Below are positions 9,314 to 16,093 of a stretch of 16,093 nt of DNA, in pieces (the stretch's first letter is position 1; every line of letters begins with the position of its first letter). The notes under the pieces were generated by a model. It was given only the letters and a program-made list of their open reading frames with translations, was not told the DNA's origin and did no database searches. The stretch comes from an uncultured Mycoplasmataceae bacterium. GTDB taxonomy: Bacteria > Bacillota_I > Bacilli_A > Mycoplasmatales > Mycoplasmoidaceae. The stretch lies in assembly GCA_900316595.1 (NCBI GenBank), contig ONDN01000029.1:1-16093 (forward strand). Direction: 5' to 3'. The position numbers and the translations under genes are program-made.

Positions 9314-9982
9314 ATGAAAACTGATGATCGTGAATTGATTTATTTATATCGTACTGAAGCATTACAGTCAGCATTTGATATATTGTACGAAAATTATTTT
9401 GATCGTTTGATAAGTGCTACATATAATTACTATTTAAATGCATTTAATAAAGCATTGAATTTTGAAATCAGTGACATTAAATCATTTTGTTTTAACAACT
9501 TTATTAAAATAATCAATGAATTTAACTTAAATTCAAATAAATATAATTTTAGTCAATATTTATTCATTGTTAATCGTTCGTATTTTCGTGATTATTTAAT
9601 ACATGAATTAAATACAAGTGGCAATCATGTTTTAAATGTTGCTTTTTCACTAAATGAAACAAATAATCAATATATTTCTGAAACACAACATTCAAATGAT
9701 GAAAATAAATTGACATTAAATATTTTAATTAAGCAAATAATTGATTATGTAAAACATTATGCCCTTAATATTTTAAATGATAAACAATTGAGTGTTTTTA
9801 ATTTATGAATTAATGGTTCTGATTTTGAAAAAATACATAAGGAAACTTGTATTGGATTAAATAAAGTTATTAATATCGTAAGAAGTATGGCTAAAAAGAT
9901 AAATTATGCTATTGCTTATAAATTTAACTTGAATATTAAATTTCTCCCATATAATTTCTGCTTAAAAATCCAAGGTTTTTAA
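9314..9982 (+). CDS. Sigma-70-family-like protein, putative alternative sigma factor
   Basis: A 222-residue protein with one TGA-Trp (codon 166). Residues about 7-110 (ELIYLYRTEALQSAFDILYE, then YFDRLISATYNYYL and a helical stretch) resemble sigma region 2 of small ECF-type factors. Residues about 158-200 (LNDKQLSVFNLWINGSDFEKIHKE, then VINIVRSMAKKI) look like a region 4 helix-turn-helix. A middle linker is Asn-rich. Mycoplasma genitalium encodes a small diverged sigma factor of this general type (MG428), which activates recombination genes; kinship with it is an inference from architecture, not an alignment. A TATAGA sits 8 nt before the ATG and there is no Shine-Dalgarno sequence. It stands between valS and pflB on the same strand. 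An unrelated helical DNA-binding protein is the main alternative. Confidence 0.5.
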
Positions 9983-10006
9983 TTAAATAAAATTTACATA
10001 CAAATC

Positions 10007-10012
10007 TATAAT
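10007..10012 (+). promoter_or_regulatory. Candidate -10 box of pflB
   Basis: TATAAT ends 18 nt before the pflB ATG, in the 48-nt gap after the sigma-like gene. No -35 box is convincing. Confidence 0.45.
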
Positions 10013-10021
10013 CATAAAAAC

Positions 10022-10027
10022 GGTGAT
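10022..10027 (+). promoter_or_regulatory. Shine-Dalgarno-like GGTGAT of pflB
   Basis: GGTGAT is complementary to the AUCACC part of the 16S rRNA 3' tail, rather than the usual CCUCC. It is 3 nt from the ATG, which is close, but this register of the pairing places the ATG at a normal distance. Confidence 0.4.
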
Positions 10028-10030
10028 ATA

Positions 10031-12145
10031 ATGGAAAAAAAATGATTCAAAGAGTGAGATGGTTTTAACCCCGGAAACTGATGTAATGAAATAGATACGC
10101 GTAGTTTTATTCAATTAAATTATAAACCTTATAATGGTGATGCTAAATTTTTACAAGGACCAACAAAAGCAACAAAATATTTATGAGATCAAGTATTATC
10201 TCTTTCTAAAAAAGAAAGAAATAATGGTGGTGTTCTTGATATGGATAAAAGAGCATCATTTATTGATGCTTATGGCCCAGGATATTTATCAGATTTAAAA
10301 CATCGAAAAGATGAAAAAATTGTTGGAGTTCAAACTGATGCTCCTTTTAAAAGAGCATATATGCCAAAAGGAGGCACTAAAACTGCTAATCAAGCTGCAG
10401 AAAGTTATGGTTTTCAACCAGATAAGAAAATTGTAGAAATTTACACAAAATACACAAAAACACATAATAAAGCTGTATTTGACATTTATACTGATGAAAT
10501 GCGTAAGGCAAGACATACACATATATTAACAGGTTTGCCTGATACATATTCACGCGGTCGTATCATTGGTGATTATCGCCGTGTTGCATTATATGGTGTT
10601 GATTATTTGATTAATGAAAAAATTGATCAAAGAAACAATTTATCAGACATTATGTCAGATGAGATTATTCGTTTGCGTGAAGAAATTGCTGATCAACTTG
10701 AAGCATTAAAAGCATTAAAAACAATGGCATTAAGTTATGGTGATGATATTTCAAAACCAGCAAAGAATGCACGTGAAGCATTTCAATGATTATATTATGG
10801 ATATTTGGCAGCAATTAAAGACCAAAATGGTGCTGCTATGTCTGTAGGAAGAAATTCTACATTTTTAGATATCTATATTGAACGTGACTTTAAAAAAGGA
10901 ATTTTAACTGAAACTCAAGCACAAGAATTAATGGATCAATATGTAATGAAATTACGTATTGTTAAGTTTATGCGTAGTCCTGAGTACAACAATCTTTTTT
11001 CAGGTGATCCTGTTTGAGCAACTGAATCAATTGCTGGTATGGGAATTGATGGTAGAACATTAGTAACTAAGAACTCATTTAGAATTATTCATACTTTAAG
11101 TAATATAGGTCCAGCTCCAGAACCAAATTTAACTATTTTATGATCACCAAGATTACCATTAGGTTTTAAAAGATTCTGTGCAGAATATTCAATAAAATAT
11201 TCTTCAATGCAATATGAATCAGATGAATTAATTAGGATTACACATGGTGATGATTATGCAATTGCTTGTTGTGTATCACCTATGAAAATTGGTAAGCAAA
11301 TGCAATTCTTTGGTGCAAGAGCAAATTTAGCTAAAGCATTGCTTTATGCAATTAATGGTGGTTATGATGAAATAGTATGCATTAAGGAACCTAATAATTA
11401 TGAAAAGTATCGTTTAGGTCCTAAATTATCACAAATTTCAACTGATAAAAATAAACCATTAGATTATAATGAAATTCGTGAACGATTGCACCAAGTGATT
11501 GAATGGTTAGCAAAACTATATATTAATACATTGAATGTAATTCACTATTGCCATGATAAATACTTCTATGAAGCTGTTCAAATGGCACTTTATGATGTTA
11601 ATGTTTTCCATTTCTTTGCTACTGGTATCGCTGGATTAAGTGTTCTTGCTGATTCATTATCAGCAATAAAATATGCTAAAGTATATCCAGTATGAACTAA
11701 GCTTCCAAATGGCAGAAGTATAGCAACCGATTTCAAAATAAAAGGTGAATTCCCTAAATATGGAAATGATGATAACCGAGTTGATTATATTGCTGTAGAA
11801 ATTATTAAAGAATTTATGACTGAATTAAAAAAACATAAATCATATCGTAGTAATTGTATTACTACATCAGTTCTAACAATTACATCTAATGTTATGTATG
11901 GCGAATATACAGGTTCAACTCCTGATGGTAGAAAAAAAGGAGCACCATTTGCTCCAGGAGCAAACCCTATGCATGGACGTGATGCTTCAGGTGCAGTAGC
12001 TAGTTTAGCTTCTGTTGCCAAAATTCCATATAAATATTCGGCGGATGGAATATCTAATACATTTTCAATTGTTCCAAATGCTTTGGGCGACGATGATTTA
12101 TTAATAATATCTAAAAGTAAATTGAAAAATAAAAAAAGTAAATAA
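10031..12145 (+). CDS. pflB: Formate C-acetyltransferase (pyruvate formate-lyase), lacks the C-terminal glycyl-radical domain
   Basis: Converts pyruvate and CoA to formate and acetyl-CoA by a glycyl radical mechanism in anaerobic fermentation. With TGA as Trp the frame gives 704 residues. N-terminal PFL sequence is strong (GGVLDMDKRASFIDAYGPGY, TGLPDTYSRGRIIGDYRRVALYGVDYL), the active-site pair is present in ACCVSPMKIGKQMQFFGARANL as Cys413-Cys414 (Cys418-Cys419 in E. coli), and the substrate region continues to NTFSIVPNALG near residue 686. At that point homology stops: E. coli PflB has about 84 more residues including RVSGYAVRF with the radical Gly734, while this protein ends after about 18 unrelated Lys/Ser-rich residues. 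No frame downstream holds the RVSGY motif. The enzyme should be inactive alone unless a separate glycyl-radical subunit replaces the missing domain. No activating enzyme gene lies in the window. Confidence 0.93.
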
Positions 12146-12290
12146 TAGTATTAATGTAATGAAAAGCTAAGATAAATGTCAGCTAATTATACATTTCATC
12201 TAATAGGAATTATGATGTTTGTGATATAGTTGATTACGCAGCGAATGGTTATATTGTTAAAACAGATAAAGAGTAATGATATAAAAAACC
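12146..12290 (+). other. Non-coding, probably decayed sequence after pflB
   Basis: No intact gene. On the plus strand a frame at about 12187-12273 has 28 sense codons, including DIVDYAANGYIVKTDKE, between stops, without a start or a ribosome binding site. It looks like a fragment of something larger but is not recognised. No copy of the missing PflB C-terminus is found here in any plus-strand frame. Confidence 0.45.
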
Positions 12291-12474
12291 GAACTTAGAG
12301 TTAACACTAATGGTGATGGTGGAAACAAACCACCAAAATCAAGATAATCTCATACTTGATTTGTTGAATTTGAAAAAAGAAATGATCAAAGATTTAATAA
12401 ATTAGAAAAAAGAAGTGTTAAATTTAAGTACTAGAATTGATAACTTAGTTAAAATTAATAATCTAAAAGAATAA
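12291..12474 (+). pseudogene. Frameshifted remnant of the small coiled-coil family
   Basis: In one frame the sequence reads about ELRVNTNGDGGNKPPKSR, a stop (TAA at 12336), then HTWFVEFEKRNDQRFNKLEK; in the +1 frame from about 12412 it continues EVLNLSTRIDNLVKINNLKE to a TAA at 12472-12474. Joined, these parts match the 68-residue protein at 15772 (TNTKDGPTTKPRR, WFIEFEKRNNQRLDRIE, VIKLNNLEH) from end to end, and the 95-residue protein at 14118 in the same blocks. So this is a third copy of that family, broken by one in-frame stop and one frameshift and lacking a recognisable start. It ends 2 bases before the ABC transporter gene, which is on the opposite strand. Confidence 0.78.
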
Positions 12475-12476
12475 AT

Positions 12477-13178
12477 TTAGACTATTTTTTCTAAACCATA
12501 CAACTTTAATAGTTGTTTAGAGTTTTTAAATTTACCAGTATATTTGATTTCACCATTAGCAATGATAATAGCATAATCAGCAAATTCACCAACTTCTAGA
12601 AGATTGTGGGAAGAAATAAAAATAGTTTTATTTTCTTGTTGAAGTTTTTTCATTTGTTTGTAAAACAACACTCTAGTTTCAGGATCAAGATTATCAGTTG
12701 GTTCATCCATAATAAAACAGTTAGCATCAGCGATCAAAGCTTGGATAATCATAATTTTTTTAGCATTTCCTGATGACAATTTGTCTAAAGGGACATTTAA
12801 GTATTTTTGGGCGTCAAATAGTTTTATATACTTATCAATTTTAGCTTTGATTTGTTCAAGAGGAAGATTGTTCAATAATCCCATACGAATAAGAAAATTG
12901 TTAGTTATTTCATTGGAAAAACTATCTTTTTCAGGAATATAAGCAATTTTTTCTCTAGCTTGTGGGTTTAGAGATGAAATCCCATTAATGGTAATCAAGC
13001 TTCCCTTATCTAGACTATATAAATCTAAAATACTTTTAATAGTAGTAGTTTTACCAGAACCATTTTTACCCGCAAAAATAGCAAATGCTCCTTGTGGAAC
13101 TACAAAATTCACATTCTTTAAAATATGTTGTGATCCAAAAGACTTATTTAAATTTTTAACTTCAATAACACTTTTCAT
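12477..13178 (-). CDS. ABC transporter ATP-binding protein
   Basis: Cytosolic ATPase subunit of an exporter-type ABC transporter, 233 residues. Walker A is GKNGSGKTT (about 38-46), the Q-loop region is IAYIPEKDSF (Pro-Glu-Lys instead of Gln), the signature is LSSGN (about 134-138) rather than LSGGQ, Walker B is CFIMDEPTDNLD (about 154-165) and the H-loop is ISSHNLLEVG. The degenerate signature and lack of a Q-loop Gln resemble ABC-2 type ATPases of the CcmA/YhaQ group. Its ATG follows the permease TAA with no gap, and GAAGG in the permease 3' end serves as ribosome binding site, so the two genes are cotranscribed and coupled. The substrate cannot be read from sequence; lipids, peptides or drugs are typical for this class. 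Confidence 0.93.
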   Translation of the reverse strand: MKSVIEVKNLNKSFGSQHILKNVNFVVPQGAFAIFAGKNGSGKTTTIKSILDLYSLDKGSLITINGISSLNPQAREKIAYIPEKDSFSNEITNNFLIRMGLLNNLPLEQIKAKIDKYIKLFDAQKYLNVPLDKLSSGNAKKIMIIQALIADANCFIMDEPTDNLDPETRVLFYKQMKKLQQENKTIFISSHNLLEVGEFADYAIIIANGEIKYTGKFKNSKQLLKLYGLEKIV

Positions 13179-13952
13179 TTATACCTTCAAATTAACCCTT
13201 TTATATTTGGTTAAACCTAAACTAATACTAATTACCCCAACTACTAATAATAAGGCTGCTGGGATAGCAACATAAACAATATGGTAACAGAAAGTAGACA
13301 CTTTGCCTCCTTCCATAAAATTTTCTCTTAAACAAAAGAATGAAGCAAAAAACACTCCTACAAAAATAGAAGAAAATAAGATGGCAATTAAGATGCAATA
13401 CAAAGTTGCCTTCTTTTGAAAAAAGAAAGCAAAACTAGTAATAAGAATTTGAATGGTAAAAATGAAAATAATCATCATTATGCCAACATCAATGAATAAA
13501 CTGTTTACATCATTACTAATTGTGTATTCTTTATTGGCAAAAACCGCAAATATTAATAATGAAAGACAAGAAACAACAGAAAATATTAAAGCAAAAATAG
13601 CATTTACTATTATCTTAGTAAGAAACAAGGATTGACGACTATATTTTCTGGTTAAGATAAAAATAAGATTATTATGTTCAATATTATTAATGTAAACTGG
13701 GATTAATAAACTACTTGTGTAAAATGGGAAAGTAAAAATAATAGATATAGGCAATATTCACATAAAAAAGCTGCTTATTATTTCTGCAATAGATTTATCA
13801 GTTTCAGTTGGAGAGTCATGAATCATCTTCAAATTAAATCAAGGCATAACAAAGATCATTAAAAAGACTACTATAAGTGATATTACGTATATGATGATTG
13901 AGGATTTACTATGGAAAAATCTTCTAAAAGTGTCAGAAATTAATCGTTTCAT
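13179..13952 (-). CDS. ABC-2 type transporter permease
   Basis: Membrane partner of the ATPase just downstream. The full 257-residue protein starts at an ATG at 13952 with MKRLISDTFRRFF; an internal Met at 13754 gives a shorter product only if TGA is not Trp, so the longer start is right. Six likely helices: residues about 17-38, a second after the loop with SPTETDKS (about 62-85), then four more around 105-130, 145-170, 175-200 and 220-245. The N-terminus, loop positions and lone short domain match ABC-2 permeases of the YhaP/NatB type. A TATAAT on the minus strand at 13990-13995 lies 37 nt upstream and probably drives the operon. Confidence 0.85.
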
Positions 13953-13989
13953 TGCGTATAATGTTTTATTAGTATCCAAATATTTTAGT

Positions 13990-13995
13990 ATTATA
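13990..13995 (-). promoter_or_regulatory. Candidate -10 box of the ABC exporter operon
   Basis: TATAAT on the minus strand in the context TATGTTATAATACT, about 37 nt before the permease ATG. The -35 position is weak. The 165-nt gap to the divergent small gene holds no other gene. Confidence 0.5.
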
Positions 13996-14105
13996 ACATA
14001 CTAACTAAAAAAATAAGCACCATGTTGATAAACATTTTCTGAGTAATGCTGCAAAAAAGTTGGTTTTGAGACTTCACTTACTTATTTGAGTAGGAATGGG
14101 TAATA

Positions 14106-14111
14106 TATAAT
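14106..14111 (+). promoter_or_regulatory. -10 box 6 nt before the 95-aa gene (leaderless candidate)
   Basis: TATAAT then ATACAT then the ATG at 14118, the same spacing as at dnaJ. Transcription would start at about the ATG. TTGAGT at 14086-14091 is 14 bp upstream, short for a -35 box, so only the -10 is well supported. Confidence 0.5.
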
Positions 14112-14117
14112 ATACAT

Positions 14118-14405
14118 ATGAGTATCAAGTATAAAATTGATGATGCTAAGAAGAATAAGAACTTAATCAATGATGAGATTAAGCTAAGTAGGATTAAGTC
14201 TAAAGGTGACCTTGGTGGTGGAAGAAAACCTTCAAAACTTAAGGCACCAACTTGGTTTGCCGATTTCAGAAATGAAGTTATGCAAAGATTTGATGAACAA
14301 GCAAAATTTAATAAGCAACAGTTAGAATTTAATAAGTCTATTCGTGAAGATCTAAATAGAGTAATCAAATTAAATAATTTAAAAATTAAAAATTCTATTG
14401 GTTAA
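14118..14405 (+). CDS. Small coiled-coil protein, paralogue of the 15772 gene
   Basis: Unknown function, 95 residues, no membrane segment and no TGA codon. The N-terminal third is highly charged (IKYKIDDAKKNKN, DEIKLSRIKSKGD); then comes a Gly-rich turn (LGGGRKPSKLKAP); then WFADFRNEVMQRFDEQAKF and a helix, likely a coiled coil, to the end with DLNRVIKLNNL. The K-A-P-x-W-F-x-x-F block, the Q-R-F/L-D pattern and the VIKLNNL end are shared with the protein at 15772 and with the remnant at 12291. Similar coiled-coil ends occur in repeated mycoplasma families such as DUF16/UPF0134, but I cannot confirm membership. The next gene starts 19 nt later on the same strand. Confidence 0.8.
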   Translation: MSIKYKIDDAKKNKNLINDEIKLSRIKSKGDLGGGRKPSKLKAPTWFADFRNEVMQRFDEQAKFNKQQLEFNKSIREDLNRVIKLNNLKIKNSIG

Positions 14406-14423
14406 TTATTAATTTTCTATTTG

Positions 14424-14807
14424 ATGAGAAATATGAAATTAAGAGAATATTTAACTAAGAATAAAATAAAAAATATTATCAATGCCTTGGATGATAAAAT
14501 TGAAAAAAATGTATTCAATATAACACAAGGTTTATTTATTGATAGACTTTATCGAAGCTTTTTATTAGATGACGAAATAATTAATCAAGATAATATTGAT
14601 GGAGTAATAAAAAGTCATCTTTGTGAATTAATTAAGGAAGTTAGACAAATAGTTTTAAAAAAAGAAGAAGATTTGTCAATTTACGAAATTCTTAATGGTG
14701 GTTGAAATAAGCTTCTTAATGAAGAATTTAATAATTTAAATTCAAAAAAATTAAATGGAATACTTGATTCAATAATTAATGAGCTTTATTTTTGTATTAA
14801 TATTTAA
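14424..14807 (+). CDS. Hypothetical protein of 127 residues
   Basis: I do not recognise this protein. The frame contains one TGA-Trp (Trp94 in LNGGWNKLLNEEF), without which it would be cut to 93 residues. It is all-helical in appearance and Asn/Lys/Leu/Ile-rich, with no signal peptide or membrane segment. Blocks such as TKNKIKNIINALDDKIEKN and HLCELIKEVRQIVLKKEEDL read as amphipathic helices. ATG at 14424 or 14433 are both possible and neither has a Shine-Dalgarno sequence, so coupling to the 95-aa gene, 19 nt upstream, is plausible. The DUF4268 gene begins 18 nt after its stop with a good GAGGAG, which places the three in one likely transcript. It could be a partner or immunity-type protein, but nothing in the sequence proves this. 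Confidence 0.72.
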
Positions 14808-14810
14808 ACT

Positions 14811-14816
14811 GAGGAG
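14811..14816 (+). promoter_or_regulatory. Shine-Dalgarno sequence of the DUF4268 gene
   Basis: GAGGAG, 9 nt before the ATG at 14826, between that ATG and the preceding stop at 14807. It fixes the start of the 309-aa gene and is the only strong ribosome binding site in the right-hand island. Confidence 0.75.
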
Positions 14817-14825
14817 TTTTGCAAT

Positions 14826-15755
14826 ATGAAAATTGAAAAATTAGTTGAAGTTAATTTAAGAGATATTTGAAAGCATGAGGAAAGAGATTTCTCAAAATGA
14901 CTATCGAAAGAAGAAAATATATTAGAAATTGGCAAGATACTTAATCTTAGTCTTGTTGATGTGGAGACAGAAAAACAAATAGGTTCTTTTAGTTGTGATA
15001 TTTTTTGTAGAGATGAATTTTCTGATAAAAAAATTTTAATTGAAAATCAATTAGAAGCTACTAATCATTGCCATTTGGGTGAATTGTTAACATATAGCTC
15101 AGGTTTGGATGCCTCTATAGTTGTTTGAATTGTAAAAAAAGCAAGGCCAGAGCATGCTGGTGCAATAAAATGATTAAATGAACATTTTGATAATGAAGTT
15201 TCATTTTTTTTAATTGAAGTACATGCATACAAGATTGGTGATTCCAATCCAGCACCTAAATTCGAAGTTATAGAACAACCAAATGATTTTTCTGTTCAAG
15301 TTAAAAATAATAATAAAGTAGGAGAAAAATCAAAAAAAACACAAAATTATAGATTTGAATTTTGAACATTATTTAATGAGATTTTAGCAGAGAAAGGATA
15401 TCCTTTTAATAAAAGAAAACCAACTAATAATCATTGATATGATGTTTCAATTGGAAGCTCTAAGTGCCATATATTTATAAGTTTAGTTAATAAAGCTAAA
15501 AAAATTGAAGTTGGTATATATGTTAATGATTCAAAAGAACAATATGATGCAATATTTACACACAAAGATGAGTTTGAACTTTCAATGGGTTGTAAATTTG
15601 TATTTAATAGAAATAATAACAAAAAATCATCTACTATATCAACATTTATACTGGGTTTAGACTTTGAACACCAAGATAATTACAAAGATTTAATGAATAA
15701 AATTATTGACTTGATTTTAAAACTAAGATCAATAATTAAACCTTATTTATTATAA
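14826..15755 (+). CDS. PD-(D/E)XK nuclease-like DUF4268 domain protein
   Basis: A soluble 309-residue protein with Trp residues at TGA codons throughout. Residues about 20-150 match the nuclease-like N-terminal half of the DUF4268 family: WLSKEENILEIGKILNLSL, then GSFSCDIFC with D58, ILIENQLEATNHCHLGELLTYSSGLDA with the E73-N-Q75 element, then VVWIVKK and AIKWLNEHF. D58 plus E73-x-Q75 fits a PD-(D/E)XK site with Gln in the Lys position, a common variant. Residues about 175-305 (YRFEFWTLFNEIL, WYDVSIGSSKCHIFISL, IEVGIYVND, KDEFE) form the C-terminal DUF4268 part. Family members often sit near restriction or other defence genes, but no biochemical role is firmly known to me. It follows the 127-aa gene by 18 nt and precedes a coiled-coil gene by 16 nt. 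Confidence 0.85.
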
Positions 15756-15771
15756 AGAAAATGTTTAATAT

Positions 15772-15978
15772 ATGCAAATAATTAGTAAAACTACTAAATA
15801 TAAAATAACTAATACTAAGGATGGTCCTACAACTAAACCAAGAAGAGATAAAGCTCCAGGTTGATTTATTGAATTTGAAAAAAGAAATAATCAAAGACTT
15901 GATAGAATAGAAAGTAATGTTTCAGATCTAAGAAATGATTTAAATAGAGTAATTAAGTTGAATAACTTAGAACATTAA
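15772..15978 (+). CDS. Small coiled-coil protein (68 aa), paralogue of the 14118 gene
   Basis: Unknown function. With one TGA-Trp (Trp31) the frame gives 68 residues: a basic start (ISKTTKYKITNTKDG), a Pro/Lys-rich hinge (TKPRRDKAPG), then WFIEFEKRNNQRLDRIE and a heptad-like helix ending DLNRVIKLNNLEH. The final DLNRVIKLNNL is identical to that of the 95-aa protein, and the WF-x-x-F and Q-R-x-D-x blocks align, so the two are paralogues that differ mostly in the N-terminus and coil length. No Shine-Dalgarno sequence is seen. It lies 16 nt after the DUF4268 gene and may be the last gene of that transcript. Confidence 0.8.
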
Positions 15979-16093
15979 TAAATTGAGACTTTATTCATAA
16001 ATTCACAACATAAATAAACTTTATAAAAATATTTAGACAAAGCTCTATAACTTATTATTTCAATTAAAATTAGTTACTTATTAATATATTTTG
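15979..16093. other. Intergenic tail with no gene seen
   Basis: AT-rich sequence with stops in all plus-strand frames, no tRNA-like fold, and no GC-bearing hairpin followed by a T run that would mark a terminator. Confidence 0.5.

Noticed and set aside
12187..12273. Glycosyltransferase fragment
   Set aside because: The similarity is a handful of residues (NGYIV) in a 28-codon stretch, too little for an assignment.
12146..12290. A programmed frameshift or split gene supplying the missing PflB C-terminus
   Set aside because: No plus-strand frame between 12100 and 12474 encodes an RVSGY-like glycyl-radical motif or the preceding HHEASIEGG-like block.
12988..13275. A 95-codon plus-strand frame, and another at 13453-13635
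   Set aside because: They are antisense to the ABC ATPase and permease, which have clear motifs and abutting stop and start.
15065..15622. Two minus-strand frames of about 60 codons
   Set aside because: They are antisense to the DUF4268 gene and have no start signals.
1..16093. CRISPR array, insertion sequence or replication origin
   Set aside because: No regularly spaced direct repeats, no transposase-like frame, and no DnaA-box cluster were seen; the repeats present are the three coiled-coil paralogues.

Overview
The window is chromosomal DNA from a wall-less, AT-rich bacterium of the class Mollicutes, most likely a Mycoplasma or Mycoplasma-like species. UGA is read as tryptophan: secDF, apt, trmD, valS, pflB, the sigma-like gene and the DUF4268 gene each give a single intact protein only when internal TGA codons are sense. 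Base composition, the small gene set and gene orders such as rpsP-trmD-rplS fit this. A pyruvate formate-lyase gene is uncommon in mycoplasmas and recalls fermentative or anaerobic lineages. The exact species is not settled from sequence alone.

Layout. Positions 1-1178 (minus) hold most of dnaJ, cut by the left window edge. Its promoter has a good -10 box only 6 nt before the ATG and a CIRCE (HrcA operator) over the -35 region. Divergent from it, secDF (1282-4353) encodes a fused, very diverged Sec translocon accessory protein. It overlaps apt (4340-4921, adenine salvage). tRNA-Thr(GGU) and tRNA-Gln(CUG) follow. Next is a translation block: rpsP, trmD, rplS (5219-6636), then valS (6663-9245). 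A sigma-70-like protein gene (9314-9982) lies between valS and pflB.

pflB (10031-12145) keeps the active-site Cys-Cys pair but ends before the C-terminal glycyl-radical domain, so it should not work alone. Just downstream (12146-12474) is decayed DNA that includes a frameshifted copy of a small coiled-coil gene. A two-gene ABC exporter operon (12477-13952, minus) follows. The right end (14118-15978, plus) is an accessory island: a 95-aa coiled-coil protein, a 127-aa unknown, a 309-aa PD-(D/E)XK/DUF4268 protein, and a 68-aa paralogue of the first gene. The small coiled-coil family therefore occurs three times in under 4 kb, beside the truncated pflB and flanking a nuclease-like gene. This makes the right third look like a rearrangement-prone, variable region, unlike the conserved housekeeping left two thirds.

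Together the left part covers protein folding and secretion, purine salvage and translation. The right part covers fermentation (probably lost), membrane export and an undescribed nuclease-like cassette.
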